From a virus, in IMG/VR virus record IMGVR_UViG_3300031957_000326, positions 1 through 38,353 of that record: 38,353 nucleotides of DNA. One strand, given 5' to 3'. Numbering within the stretch: position 1 is the stretch's first letter; every line of letters starts with the position of its first letter. The notes under the pieces are model-generated. The model was given only the letters and a program-made list of their open reading frames with translations. It searched no databases and had not been told where the DNA came from. Shown here one piece after another: positions 13,880-23,802 of this stretch. A program made the translations under genes and the position numbers.

Positions 13880-14310
13880 TATTTTTTAACTAGCGATCCT
13901 CCAAAGTATAGGCCTATAATAGCCGCAACTAAGTTAGTATCTAGTGGGGTAATCACTATACCTTTATGCGCCATAGGCACCCACTGCATTACATCTTTAC
14001 CTTCAAAGAATAAGAAGCCTGGCTTCCATTCTGTATATCCTACAATAACATGAGCATCAGGACTAATTAATGGTAGTATCTTAGGTAGAACTACAATAGC
14101 GAATATAGCAGTTAATGCTATGATCCTTCTAGTCCACTGAAATCCTACGTTCTCATATTCTCTTGCTTCTTTAAAAGCTGCAGTCTGTACTTCAGCTCGT
14201 TGCAATAACATCTTTTGTTCTGCTTGTTTTGCTTTTATGCTTTGTGACCATATACTCATGATGCCACCAAGTACGGTAGACCCTAGCATGGTTATCATTT
14301 CAAATGGCAT
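13879..14310 (-). CDS. Three-TM membrane protein, holin-like
   Basis: This 143-aa protein has three likely membrane helices: residues 3-21 (FEMITMLGSTVLGGIMSIW), 62-82 (RIIALTAIFAIVVLPKILPLI) and 124-141 (DTNLVAAIIGLYFGGSLV). A charged, heptad-like helix lies between the first two (AKQAEQKMLLQRAEVQTAAFKEAREYE). The layout resembles three-TM holin-type proteins described for phages and gene transfer agents, but there is no diagnostic motif. AAAGGAG precedes the ATG. It is the first gene after the giant internal virion gene and heads the envelope cassette. Holin is the best guess; a membrane-associated ejection helper is an alternative. Confidence 0.7.
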   Translation of the reverse strand: MPFEMITMLGSTVLGGIMSIWSQSIKAKQAEQKMLLQRAEVQTAAFKEAREYENVGFQWTRRIIALTAIFAIVVLPKILPLISPDAHVIVGYTEWKPGFLFFEGKDVMQWVPMAHKGIVITPLDTNLVAAIIGLYFGGSLVKK

Positions 14311-14321
14311 TTTTATCTCCT

Positions 14322-17300
14322 TTAATCATATGCAGATCCTGGAATGTAGCTATCATCTAATCTATTATTGTGTAGTACATCCAATAAGAAACTGCTTTGT
14401 TTCATTTTTGATGGTTTATCCAGTCCTTTAATTCTATCAATAACTGTATTGTTCATCATTTCCATTCTATTAAATATTTTTTTCATAGCTTCATCATATG
14501 TATAACCTTGAGCAATCAAAGCCTCAACATAAAACATTGCTGTAGTATATCTTTGGTTAAGTAATTCTAAAGATGCGCCTACAACCATAGCTTCTTTTTT
14601 AGTTTTAATATTTCTACTTATTTTATTGTTAGCATAAATAGCCTTTAATACTAAACTCTCTTCAAAACTTTTACCAGATAAATATTTGTATAAAAATCCT
14701 TCTGCATCTCTTTTAATTTTACCACGCATTCCTTTATATGGATCTCTAATAACATACTTATCTTTTACTTTTTCATAGAATACGTTAGATACATCATCAT
14801 GAACAGTTGCTCTTGGATCTTCTCTCCATGGATTAAATATACCCTCTTTACCAAATAAAGATATAGCTGGTTTTGGAACAAGGTCGCCTTCTTGTGTTAC
14901 GTTTACTCCCCAACGTCTATCGATCTCACCTTGTAATACTGGAGGTGCAGTGACTTTTAAAAATTTATATACGTCTGCATCAGTCATAGAACCAGCCACA
15001 GTCTTGCCTATAAAATTAAATCCTTCACCAACTATACCTGAATTGTTACTATTCATTAAACCAAATAGATAATCCATAGACGGAAAACTAAATATATCAG
15101 CCAATCCCATACCAGGAGCAGCTAATGTAGATGACATATCTCCTCCCATTGCAGCAGAAGGTAATCCAAATTTTGCAGATGTAGGTAAATCTGAAACTAA
15201 AATTAAATCACTTGGTGTTGTAAACATGGGTTCTTTACCATAACTTGAAAGTACACCATTCATCCAATCTACTAAGGCATCAGCTTGTTCAATAGCCATC
15301 AAACCAAATAAACCAGCGGTAAATATCTGTGAGTATATATGAAATAGTAAAGGTTCTGCACCTTTTTTAAATCCATTTCTTGCCCAAGTTCTTACATACT
15401 CTGCAGTTTTACCATAATAGTTATGTTGAAATGTTTTAAATAATCCAATAAATGATCCTAAAGCACCTAAACCTTTATTGCCATATAAAAATGCACGATT
15501 CTTATAATCATATTCAACCATTAGATTATTACTTAATTCACCTGCTTCTTCTATCATTTGTTTTTTACCAACTTCTTTATCTCGTTTTCCACTCTTTAAG
15601 AAGTAATACATAAATGCAAACGATTGCAATCTACTAAATCTTTCTAATGCACCACTAGCTGTCTTACCACTAGTTGCATCTAACATAGTTTCTATTTTTC
15701 TTTGGCCAGGCGTTCTAACTGAACCTCCTGATTGTATATAATCATTAAACTCTTTTAAAAACTTTTGATCAATAACTCCACGTTCTACTGCAACACCTAA
15801 TGCCTTTACAAATTCTTTATCCGATCTAAAAAATATTTCATAAGATCCTCTTGCTAATGCCTCAGATGTACTGCCTTTAATATTGTAGTCTACTTTTAAT
15901 TGTTCTAATTTTGGTATAACAACTTGCCAAGGCTGAACAACTTGTGCAGACATAAATCTAACATTCCAAAATAATAATTTAGAATATAATGTTATTTTGT
16001 TAGCCGTTAAAATAGCATCTGGTAGTTTATTTAACAATGGCACATTGCCTACCATGTTTCTAAAATTTTCCCCTATAACATCTACAGTTTTATTTATAAC
16101 TTTTGTTACAGCAGCATCATTTCTACCTAATGCATTATCTAAATACATTTCTATAACTTTCATTTGATTAGGAAAGTCTTTTCTCCAACGTTGTCCTATT
16201 TCACTATTTAAATGTATTTCCCAGTTATGCCTAAACTCCATACCTTTAGCAGCTCTAATTGCACCTCTACCATAATCTTTGTGTGCTCTTATATAATTTT
16301 GTAAACCTTCCATACCTGGCTGTTCACCAGCAGCTCCCCTAACACCTTTTCTTTGCACAGGGGCTACAAAAAATCTATTCTTTGCTCTTACTTCTGATTC
16401 TACTTTACGAATTTTAGATACAACATCTGCAGGTAATAACTTATGGTATTCATGTGTTGTTAAAAATGCGTCTATTAAAGGTTGTCCTGTTCTTTCCCCG
16501 TATTCATTTTTTCTAAATTTATTAACAGAAAATTTACTGGTATCTGCAAACTCTGGATTTCTTTGTAAAAATACTTTCATAAACCTATTTAACTCAGGCC
16601 TAGTATGTCCAGGTATTACTGCAACAGTATCCCCTTTATTCATTATCTGTCCAGATTCTAATGTTGTTTTTTCTTTAGCCTTTATAAATGCTCTTTCTAA
16701 ACCAAACCAAGAACGAGGATCATAGTTTGGCCTTATCTGTATTGGCTTAGAATCTTGTGATTTAAATTTACCAACAGCATTATTATATATTAAGGCTTTA
16801 AGATACAAGCCTTGATCCATTAATTTAATTATATCTATTTCTTCTTTAGTTAATTTAAACTCTTTTTGCATTCTTTCGTATGTCATTTGATATTTAAATG
16901 TACCATCAGAATTTTTTGATAAATATTCTTTTTCTATCTTTGCACTAGTTCTATCTTTACCTGTAACATTTTTAATAGCAGAATCATACATTATATTATC
17001 ACGGTCAATTCTAGCCCTCATAATTTTTAAAGCAGAATTTATACCTTCTTTACCCCCACGTTGTATAAGAGCTTCAAATTTTGTCATAGCACCATCAAGT
17101 CCACGCTGAACAACAACATCATTTAAGGCTGTGCTTACAACAGAACGTATTCCTTTTACTCCAGCACCTTCTTCAAAGATATACTTTTGATCAAAAACAT
17201 CGCCTTTTTCTGTAACAACTCTTTTTTTGTAATCAACAAGGTTTATTAATGCTTGCGTTTCATAATTCATTTTTTCAAGTGCAGATACATAGGCTTTAAT

Positions 17301-19499
17301 TAATCGGCTACTCTCAATACCACCTATCATTTTTGGAGGATTTATATATGTTTCTGTAAAACGTAAACCATCATTTAACATTTTAAATACGCCAGATACA
17401 TTTTTTTCATTTATATCTTTTTCTTGTGGCCTACCATCTTTACCTTTCTTACGAGATTTAGAGCCATCCATTTTATAACTATATATAAGATGGTCTACTT
17501 CAATTCCGCTTTTTTCTTGGGACAATCCAACATTTTTAAATGCATCTTTATCTAGTAGTGCAGAAAAAACTTTATTAGCTGTATCTGTTGTTCTATCTAA
17601 AACTTTACTATAGTCATTAACTCTTTTACTTAATTGAGTTTCAAGAGTAGTTTTTATTTTTGTAGTATCTACTATTGCTTTATTTAACCAGTCTTTAGTT
17701 GATTTTATTCTAGTACCTTTATCCTCTTTTAATTTTACAAGATCAGATAACTTAGCTATAACTGCACCATCTCCTCCAATCTTAAATCCAAATCGTTCTG
17801 CAAAAGCAACAGTATTTGTTTTTGAAGTGGGTGCAGATTCTGCAGTAGCTTTCATTACTAAACCCTCATATAAATCTGTTTTAACAGGGTCAAAACCTTC
17901 AGTTCTTGTAATATAATCTGCTGTTCCTATTACTTTACCTTTACCATCTAATTTTACATAGACATCTAATAACTCTCCATCTCTAAATACTGTATCTCTT
18001 TCGACCAGTACTTCTTCGAATACAGGTTTTCTTTTTTCTTTTTCAGATTTAGCAGTCTCTTCTAGTTTTAATTGTTCTTCTAATTTTAAATCTTGTCTTG
18101 TTTCTCTTATATCCTCAAAAGGTTTTACTCTGTCTATAGGTTGGTTATACTCTTTAGACTCTGCAGTTTGTCTTTTAAATGTTATAACGTCTTGACCTTT
18201 TTCTATTTGACGTTTTGTTTTTTTAGTAGGTATAAGTTTTTCTAGATTGCCACGCTCACTATAGTCTGAAGAAATACTTTTTCTTTTTTCTTGAACTCGT
18301 GGATCAATTTCTAAAACTTCTCTTTTAGTTTCTCTAACAAAACCAGAGGCTTTTTTATCTATGGTAAAATCAGTTATGCCATCTATTTGTTTATGCAAAT
18401 CTGTTCTTTGAATAGTGTTAGCAATTTCTTCTGATCCTTTTCTAATTTCAATAATTTTATCACCCATCTTTTCAAGAGCAGCTACGTTAGGGTCTACTCT
18501 TTGTCTAAATCCTGTAGCCTCTAATCCTTTACTTAACCAAGGCACACCAAAGGCACCCATAACGATAGCACCAGATACAACGTCATCAAATTCTCCACCA
18601 TGTATGCCAGCACTACTTGCGCCTATAGCAGCAAAACCTGCAGCCTTACCTTTCCAAGTAAGATTAGATCCTACTACAGCACCAAATGCTTTACCTTCAA
18701 TAGCACCAAGTCCTGTATTCCAAAAAACATCTGCAAAATCTTGTTCATAGGAATCTAAAAAACTAACAAGTGCAAATCCTGCCATAGGACTTCTAGTTAA
18801 ATATGTTGCTAAACCAATAGTAGGTATAATTGCAGGCGCACTAGCAAAACCACTAATTGTTTTTTCTAAAATGCCTTGTGGTTTAAATCCCTGATACCAG
18901 TCTTGTTCTTCTGGGCGCATGCCATAAGATTTATCTTTAAGATAATTTTCAAATTGGTCTATAGTTGCAAGTGCATGAAAAGTTGCACGTTTAAAAGATC
19001 CAGGTTCTCCTGGCATCTCTTTGTTATTTCTAAATAATACTTTACTATTTAATTTTTTACTAACATCATTGTAATCTTGATCTGTAAGAATACCATTATC
19101 TTTTGCAAAATCTTCTCCATAGTAATAGTCATATGCCCACTTATCTGCATCACCACCAAAAAAATTAACTATACCATCTAACCCTCTATCAAACCATCCA
19201 GGAATACCTGATGAAGTATATAATGCACCAGACCAACCTTGATACCAGCCATATCTAGCTGCTTTACCAGGTTCTATTTTACTTTGATCATAGTCATCAC
19301 CTTCAACAAAAGGTAATTTTGAAGTGCCTAATTTATTTTGTATAGTATATATATCATCACGATTAAAGTTTACTTTATCATCTCCAAATAAATATGATGA
19401 ATCATACGAATTGGATTTAGAAAAACTATCGAATGTTAGTTTACTTTTTTTCTCTTCATCTTTTTCAAGAGGAAGAAAACTATCAACTGATAAAACCAT
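14322..19499 (-). CDS. Giant internal virion / DNA ejection protein, 1725 aa
   Basis: At 5.2 kb this is the longest gene here, in the place and size class of large internal core proteins of podoviruses such as T7 gp16. After a charged N-terminus, residues about 215-320 are Ala/Gly-rich and hydrophobic (SAPAIIPTIGLATYLTR, AIEGKAFGAVVGSNL, AIVMGAFGVPWLS), suited to membrane interaction. Residues about 330-900 are highly charged and helical. Another hydrophobic part appears around 1230-1500. I see no lysozyme or protease motif. Ejected proteins of this kind extend the tail across the cell envelope. AGGAA precedes the ATG. A DNA-injection role is inferred from size and position. Confidence 0.7.
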   Translation of the reverse strand: MVLSVDSFLPLEKDEEKKSKLTFDSFSKSNSYDSSYLFGDDKVNFNRDDIYTIQNKLGTSKLPFVEGDDYDQSKIEPGKAARYGWYQGWSGALYTSSGIPGWFDRGLDGIVNFFGGDADKWAYDYYYGEDFAKDNGILTDQDYNDVSKKLNSKVLFRNNKEMPGEPGSFKRATFHALATIDQFENYLKDKSYGMRPEEQDWYQGFKPQGILEKTISGFASAPAIIPTIGLATYLTRSPMAGFALVSFLDSYEQDFADVFWNTGLGAIEGKAFGAVVGSNLTWKGKAAGFAAIGASSAGIHGGEFDDVVSGAIVMGAFGVPWLSKGLEATGFRQRVDPNVAALEKMGDKIIEIRKGSEEIANTIQRTDLHKQIDGITDFTIDKKASGFVRETKREVLEIDPRVQEKRKSISSDYSERGNLEKLIPTKKTKRQIEKGQDVITFKRQTAESKEYNQPIDRVKPFEDIRETRQDLKLEEQLKLEETAKSEKEKRKPVFEEVLVERDTVFRDGELLDVYVKLDGKGKVIGTADYITRTEGFDPVKTDLYEGLVMKATAESAPTSKTNTVAFAERFGFKIGGDGAVIAKLSDLVKLKEDKGTRIKSTKDWLNKAIVDTTKIKTTLETQLSKRVNDYSKVLDRTTDTANKVFSALLDKDAFKNVGLSQEKSGIEVDHLIYSYKMDGSKSRKKGKDGRPQEKDINEKNVSGVFKMLNDGLRFTETYINPPKMIGGIESSRLIKAYVSALEKMNYETQALINLVDYKKRVVTEKGDVFDQKYIFEEGAGVKGIRSVVSTALNDVVVQRGLDGAMTKFEALIQRGGKEGINSALKIMRARIDRDNIMYDSAIKNVTGKDRTSAKIEKEYLSKNSDGTFKYQMTYERMQKEFKLTKEEIDIIKLMDQGLYLKALIYNNAVGKFKSQDSKPIQIRPNYDPRSWFGLERAFIKAKEKTTLESGQIMNKGDTVAVIPGHTRPELNRFMKVFLQRNPEFADTSKFSVNKFRKNEYGERTGQPLIDAFLTTHEYHKLLPADVVSKIRKVESEVRAKNRFFVAPVQRKGVRGAAGEQPGMEGLQNYIRAHKDYGRGAIRAAKGMEFRHNWEIHLNSEIGQRWRKDFPNQMKVIEMYLDNALGRNDAAVTKVINKTVDVIGENFRNMVGNVPLLNKLPDAILTANKITLYSKLLFWNVRFMSAQVVQPWQVVIPKLEQLKVDYNIKGSTSEALARGSYEIFFRSDKEFVKALGVAVERGVIDQKFLKEFNDYIQSGGSVRTPGQRKIETMLDATSGKTASGALERFSRLQSFAFMYYFLKSGKRDKEVGKKQMIEEAGELSNNLMVEYDYKNRAFLYGNKGLGALGSFIGLFKTFQHNYYGKTAEYVRTWARNGFKKGAEPLLFHIYSQIFTAGLFGLMAIEQADALVDWMNGVLSSYGKEPMFTTPSDLILVSDLPTSAKFGLPSAAMGGDMSSTLAAPGMGLADIFSFPSMDYLFGLMNSNNSGIVGEGFNFIGKTVAGSMTDADVYKFLKVTAPPVLQGEIDRRWGVNVTQEGDLVPKPAISLFGKEGIFNPWREDPRATVHDDVSNVFYEKVKDKYVIRDPYKGMRGKIKRDAEGFLYKYLSGKSFEESLVLKAIYANNKISRNIKTKKEAMVVGASLELLNQRYTTAMFYVEALIAQGYTYDEAMKKIFNRMEMMNNTVIDRIKGLDKPSKMKQSSFLLDVLHNNRLDDSYIPGSAYD

Positions 19500-19507
19500 T
19501 ATTATTC

Positions 19508-21358
19508 CTATTCTGCTACGGTAACACCTTCGGGTAATTCGCCTGTTGCCTGGTAATCTCTCATTTGTTTTCTAGTTAGTTTATAGGGCTTGCCGTCTTT
19601 TTCAAATGTTTCTGCGCCCATATCAAAAATTTCTGAAAAAGTTTTTGGCCCTCCTACATCTGTAACACCTTCAGGAAGTACGCCATTTTTTGAGAATCTT
19701 TTTTGTTCTGCTTTAGTTAATTCATAAGGCTGACCATCTTTTTCAAATCTTGATTGTTTTTCTTCCTCTTCTTTTTCTTCTTCTAGTTTTGGATCTGCAC
19801 CAGGAACAATAGGTAATTCTTGAATTGGTGCTCCTAATTTTCTATTTAAATTAAATGGATCATTAATATCTAGTATAGCATTTAATTGATCAAATTGAGG
19901 ATTACTATTTGTTTGAACATTATATCCTAATTCTGGTTTATAATATATATTTAATTCTTTATTAGGATTGCCGCCCCGTTCTATCTTAGTTATGTTTTCA
20001 ACTTTAAAAAAATCTAAAGGTTCATTTGGATTAGGATTTTTAGCATCTAATATTTTAACATAACCTTCTGCAGAAATAGGATAAATTACAATTTCACCAT
20101 ACTCTTTTGTATTAACTTTTGTATAGTCTGGATAGTCAATAGGAGAATATGCACTTAAAAATTTTTTTTCAATGTCATAGTATCCTGTTTGCCCTACTAA
20201 AGCTACAGCTTCTTGATAAGTTTGTTCTGTAACATTTTCCCAATTTGATAATGCTGTTGTCGCAGCTTCTTCTCCATTTGAATTTATATAACCTTCAGGA
20301 TCTTGTTTATATTGATCATAGGCAAATTTCATTTGTTGTAAATTTTGATCAACAGCAACTTTTTCTATTAGTCTTTTTTCTGCAATTTGTGCAGCAGGAT
20401 CTCTTGTTATAATACCAATGATAGTATTATTAGGTATTACCCCCATTCTAACAAGTTCATCAGGCTCTCCATCTTCACCAAAGTAGCCTTGAGTTTTTAG
20501 TTTATCTCTATAATATATTGCATCTGTTAATGTGGATAATTCTGCAGCTTGTGCATTTCCTCTATACTCTTGCATGTAACCATTAAACATTGTATCGTAT
20601 GTTGGCATGTCTACAAAGTTTACAACTCTTAAAAAATCTTGTGAAGATAAAGCACTAGGTTGTTCGTATAATTTTCTTTGAGCTATTGAAGTTTGATTTT
20701 TTACAAACTCATCTGTAGTCATCATGTCTTCACCACGAAACTCTTCGTACATCTTACGAGACTCAAAACGTTCTTGAGCACCTTCTCCTGGAATAAAATC
20801 ACCTACCATTAGTTTTGCAGAGTTTGGCCCAGCTGCATCTGCTAAACTTTCTTGCACATTTGTAACCATACTTTTATAGTTATTTCTCCATATTTCACTT
20901 GTGCTTGTTCCTAAAATTTCTTGTGGTGCTGTTTGATCTATAGTTCTATAACCACCTTCAGTTTGAACGTCTCTAACTCTAGTAACACCCTCTGGACTTA
21001 TATCAGGTAATGTGGGGCTTAATAAAAACTTTTCTACATTATTTTTTACTTCTTTAAAATTACCTTCAAATAGAAAAGGCCTAGATCTAGCAAGTAAATT
21101 TAATTCTTCTAATTTATCTTGGCCATACTCATTTAGTATTCTGTCAAAATTATCTGCTGCATCAAGAGGTTTTTCTCCAATTCTAGAATAGTTATTGTTT
21201 ACAATATTCATTGTGCTTTTTACCATATTATTGTAAAACTCATCTTTATCTTTAAATGCGTCTTCTATTTGTTGCTTTTCTCTATCAATCTTTCCAAATT
21301 TTTCTTCAGTAAGACCCGCAAGTCCGCCTTCTAACATTGCCATTAATCCATTTGCCAT
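19508..21358 (-). CDS. Internal virion-like protein with C-terminal repeats, 616 aa
   Basis: This protein lies between smaller virion genes and the giant ejection gene, in the region of T7 gp14-gp16 analogues. It is acidic, largely helical in the first half (NIVNNNYSRIGEKPLDAADN onward). Its end holds two copies of a 31-32-residue unit (FEKDGxPYxLT...LPEGVT, residues 538-568 and 585-616) joined by an Ile/Phe/Met-rich linker. The repeats might bind the neighbouring giant protein or the portal. AAGAGGAAAAA precedes the ATG. A structural role is inferred from neighbours. Confidence 0.6.
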   Translation of the reverse strand: MANGLMAMLEGGLAGLTEEKFGKIDREKQQIEDAFKDKDEFYNNMVKSTMNIVNNNYSRIGEKPLDAADNFDRILNEYGQDKLEELNLLARSRPFLFEGNFKEVKNNVEKFLLSPTLPDISPEGVTRVRDVQTEGGYRTIDQTAPQEILGTSTSEIWRNNYKSMVTNVQESLADAAGPNSAKLMVGDFIPGEGAQERFESRKMYEEFRGEDMMTTDEFVKNQTSIAQRKLYEQPSALSSQDFLRVVNFVDMPTYDTMFNGYMQEYRGNAQAAELSTLTDAIYYRDKLKTQGYFGEDGEPDELVRMGVIPNNTIIGIITRDPAAQIAEKRLIEKVAVDQNLQQMKFAYDQYKQDPEGYINSNGEEAATTALSNWENVTEQTYQEAVALVGQTGYYDIEKKFLSAYSPIDYPDYTKVNTKEYGEIVIYPISAEGYVKILDAKNPNPNEPLDFFKVENITKIERGGNPNKELNIYYKPELGYNVQTNSNPQFDQLNAILDINDPFNLNRKLGAPIQELPIVPGADPKLEEEKEEEEKQSRFEKDGQPYELTKAEQKRFSKNGVLPEGVTDVGGPKTFSEIFDMGAETFEKDGKPYKLTRKQMRDYQATGELPEGVTVAE

Positions 21359-21359
21359 T

Positions 21360-21920
21360 TTATTTTTCCTCTTCTGTCCCTAATTCTATTTCTGATTTTG
21401 GTTCTGTCCTAGCCATTAAGCCCATAGCTGGATTTTGTTCTGGTTTATCTTCTTCAACTTTTTCTATTTTTTCAAAATCTTGTTCTGTTTTTTGTGCTAA
21501 TCTATTTGCTAAATCTAATTGGTTCATACTTGATTTAAATTCTAAATCTTCAGTATCTCTATTTCCTAATCCAACTTTTAAATTATCTACTTTACCCATT
21601 ACTCCTATAGTTAGTATTGCTTCAAGTACATTTTTTGCCATCATAAAACCAACATCAGGCGTATATTGACCATTCATAAATCCAGAAAAAACAACTGTTC
21701 TAGCTATACCTTCAACTGGTACGCCTGCTTCTAACATAGTTAAAACTTTTTCTGACTGTTCAGGTTTAAATAATTTTTCCATTGTCATATCTAATGCTTG
21801 CTCAAAATCTGCGTACTTAGGAGGTCTATCCCAAGGCCATTTTTTAGGCTCTGCAGTTAATGATTGCCCATTAATAGGCGCATTAAATATATCGTATTCT
21901 TGATCTGGTATATCAACCAT
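21360..21920 (-). CDS. Virion-associated hypothetical protein, 186 aa
   Basis: The ATG shares a base with the upstream stop (TAATG). The N-terminus is Pro/Trp-rich (MVDIPDQEYDIFNAPING; KKWPWDRPPKYADFEQALD), then a helical core with hydrophobic stretches (GIARTVVFSGFMNGQY, VGFMMAKNVLEAILTIGVMG), ending in an acidic tail (SEIELGTEEEK). I recall similar proteins in pelagic podoviruses beside internal virion genes. It could be a core or head-tail protein; no enzymatic motif is visible. Confidence 0.65.
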   Translation of the reverse strand: MVDIPDQEYDIFNAPINGQSLTAEPKKWPWDRPPKYADFEQALDMTMEKLFKPEQSEKVLTMLEAGVPVEGIARTVVFSGFMNGQYTPDVGFMMAKNVLEAILTIGVMGKVDNLKVGLGNRDTEDLEFKSSMNQLDLANRLAQKTEQDFEKIEKVEEDKPEQNPAMGLMARTEPKSEIELGTEEEK

Positions 21921-22294
21921 TAGCCTAACTCCTTCGGTCGTTTCATATATGTTCTTGATGTTATAGTTCTGTATGGGTTAACGCTTGTTCCTTGCGCTTC
22001 ACGTCTAGCTCTTTGTAAAATTGCTGACCATCTTGATGCATGAACTGCTGCAGCATTTGCTGCACCACTTTGTATAGCCTGTGTTCCTCTAGAACCTGAA
22101 GGGCTTCTAACATCTAGACTATACCTACCAGCTAAATTAACCCGTGGTCTTGTTCCGCTATCTTTTTCTTGTTGTTTATAATCTTCATATAAATATTTAC
22201 CTGCTTTTTCTGCAGCTTCTTTCCAGTCTACATCTTTAAGTATTTCGGTTCCATAGCTAACCGCACTATCCCATATACCCTTTAAAAAATCCAT
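21920..22294 (-). CDS. Virion-associated hypothetical protein, 124 aa
   Basis: AGGAGG lies just before the ATG. The N-terminus is amphipathic (MDFLKGIWDSAVSYGTEIL), then charged (DWKEAAEKAGKYLYEDYKQQ), then a Ser/Arg/Gly-rich basic half (RVNLAGRYSLDVRSPSGSRG; RWSAILQRARREAQG). A helical start and basic end would suit a small protein that lines the head core or touches DNA. It is coupled to the next gene by a shared base. No family is recognised. Confidence 0.65.
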   Translation of the reverse strand: MDFLKGIWDSAVSYGTEILKDVDWKEAAEKAGKYLYEDYKQQEKDSGTRPRVNLAGRYSLDVRSPSGSRGTQAIQSGAANAAAVHASRWSAILQRARREAQGTSVNPYRTITSRTYMKRPKELG

Positions 22295-22302
22295 TTGTCC
22301 TC

Positions 22303-23661
22303 CTAATCAAAAAGAGTTGAAGCAAATGCCCCAACTAGTGCTAATAGTTTATTTTTTTGTGCCTCATCCATAATATCAAATTCAGTGGATCTTTCCATAG
22401 CGGCTACAGCCATATTATGTGCTCTATTTTTTGCGTTATCAGCAGTTGTATTTGCCCAGTCAGCCTCATCTCTCCATTGCTGCCACATAGAGTTCATGGC
22501 CCAGTTACTAAGATCTAATAAGTTTTGGGCATTAGTTTGATTGGCTGCATTTGTTGCAGCAGTATTTGCTGTATTAATAGAACGTCTCCATTCAACATTA
22601 CTTTGATCTATTATTCTTTGGTTCTCAACATTAAATTTATCTCGTGAATCTCTTAGTGTTACATTAAATTCATCTATAGCAGCTTTTCTTGCAGCATTAG
22701 CCTCACTAACAGCTATAGCATTTTTAGCATTTGTAGCTGTAATTTTGTTAACTTCAGATTGATTAAACTGTTTCATGGCATCAGAACGAGCTGCATTATT
22801 AACTGCTATATCTTTATTTACATTAGCAAAAAATGTATCTATTTGATTTTGACTTTGTGCATTAAATTGTCTTGCAGCGTTTGTTGCAGATTGATCTGAT
22901 AATAATTTTTGTTGAGTCATCTGTGCATTTGCCATAGATATCTGTTGTTTATTATTAAGATTAGATAAATCCATTTGAAAATAATTTTGAGCATTAGTCA
23001 TCATTGCCTGTTGTCTATTGCTTAAATTTTGAAATATCATTTGCTTATAGCTATCAGCATCTGCTTTTGCAATTTGTGTAGATGCTCTAAGTACACCTTC
23101 AGCTACTGCATCAGCTGCTATAGTGCTAGCAGATAATCCTCTTTGTGCCATAGCTGCCATAGCCATTTTAGATGCACCTCTAGCAAATGCAGGTAATGGC
23201 GTTCCTGCCGCAAGTGATGCTTCAATGTCTTGTGTAATATTTGCAAGTTGGCCTTGAACGGTTGCCTGTTGAGTAATAGATCCAGACGCTCCTACTGCAG
23301 GTTGTGTTAGTGCATTCATCTGTGCAGCTTGTGCTTGTGCCGCTGCTCCTGTGGTATCAACAGTCATCTGTGTGGCTGTTGGAGTAGTCATGGTTCCTGC
23401 TGCTGTAGTGCTTTGCCCCACAGTTGCAGTTTGTGGAGTTAGAACTGCGTTTTGAGGTAATATTGTAGGTAAAGTATTAGTTACACCTGAAGTTACCATT
23501 GCTTCGCCAGTTTTTTGATTAATTAATGTAGGATTAATTGCACTTCCTGGCACTGCTTGAGGCTGGTTTACTAAACCTCCTACTACTTCTTGTATAGCTT
23601 GAGATGCCTCTGGTACTGCTGTACCTTGAACTTCTGTTTGCTCTGTTGTTGTCTCTGCCAT
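22303..23661 (-). CDS. Gln/Asn/Ala-rich internal virion-like protein, 452 aa
   Basis: The protein has an N-terminal Thr/Val/Gln-rich disordered part (residues 1-140), a short folded block with AFARGASKMAMAAMAQRGLS (about 159-178), then a very long helical, Asn/Gln/Ala-rich segment without Pro (about 195-420) that would form an extended coiled coil or helical bundle. This composition is typical of podovirus internal core proteins that stack below the portal (T7 gp14/gp15 class). It is first in the run of internal virion genes. Start is coupled (TAATG) with AAGGAAAA upstream. The assignment rests on composition and position. Confidence 0.6.
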   Translation of the reverse strand: MAETTTEQTEVQGTAVPEASQAIQEVVGGLVNQPQAVPGSAINPTLINQKTGEAMVTSGVTNTLPTILPQNAVLTPQTATVGQSTTAAGTMTTPTATQMTVDTTGAAAQAQAAQMNALTQPAVGASGSITQQATVQGQLANITQDIEASLAAGTPLPAFARGASKMAMAAMAQRGLSASTIAADAVAEGVLRASTQIAKADADSYKQMIFQNLSNRQQAMMTNAQNYFQMDLSNLNNKQQISMANAQMTQQKLLSDQSATNAARQFNAQSQNQIDTFFANVNKDIAVNNAARSDAMKQFNQSEVNKITATNAKNAIAVSEANAARKAAIDEFNVTLRDSRDKFNVENQRIIDQSNVEWRRSINTANTAATNAANQTNAQNLLDLSNWAMNSMWQQWRDEADWANTTADNAKNRAHNMAVAAMERSTEFDIMDEAQKNKLLALVGAFASTLFD

Positions 23662-23801
23662 TATCTTTTTCCTTGTCCTCTATATTTCTTAAAACTTGCT
23701 CGTTTCTTTTTGTTCATTGTACTTGTTATAGGGTTGCGTCCTATAGATGTTCCTTTATGCACTGCTTCATGTTCTGTATGGGACTTCCATTTCTTTGCCA
23801 T
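23661..23801 (-). CDS. Small basic protein, 46 aa, conserved in marine phages
   Basis: This very short gene encodes MAKKWKSHTEHEAVHKGTS followed by IGRNPITSTMNKKKRASFKK and a YRGQGKR end. It is strongly basic with several His, and ends in TAATG shared with the next start. I recall the TSIGRNPxTSTMNKxKR pattern from small proteins of pelagic phages. The ribosome site is weak. The basic charge suggests nucleic acid or head-interior binding, but nothing proves it. Confidence 0.65.
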   Translation of the reverse strand: MAKKWKSHTEHEAVHKGTSIGRNPITSTMNKKKRASFKKYRGQGKR

Positions 23802-23802
23802 A

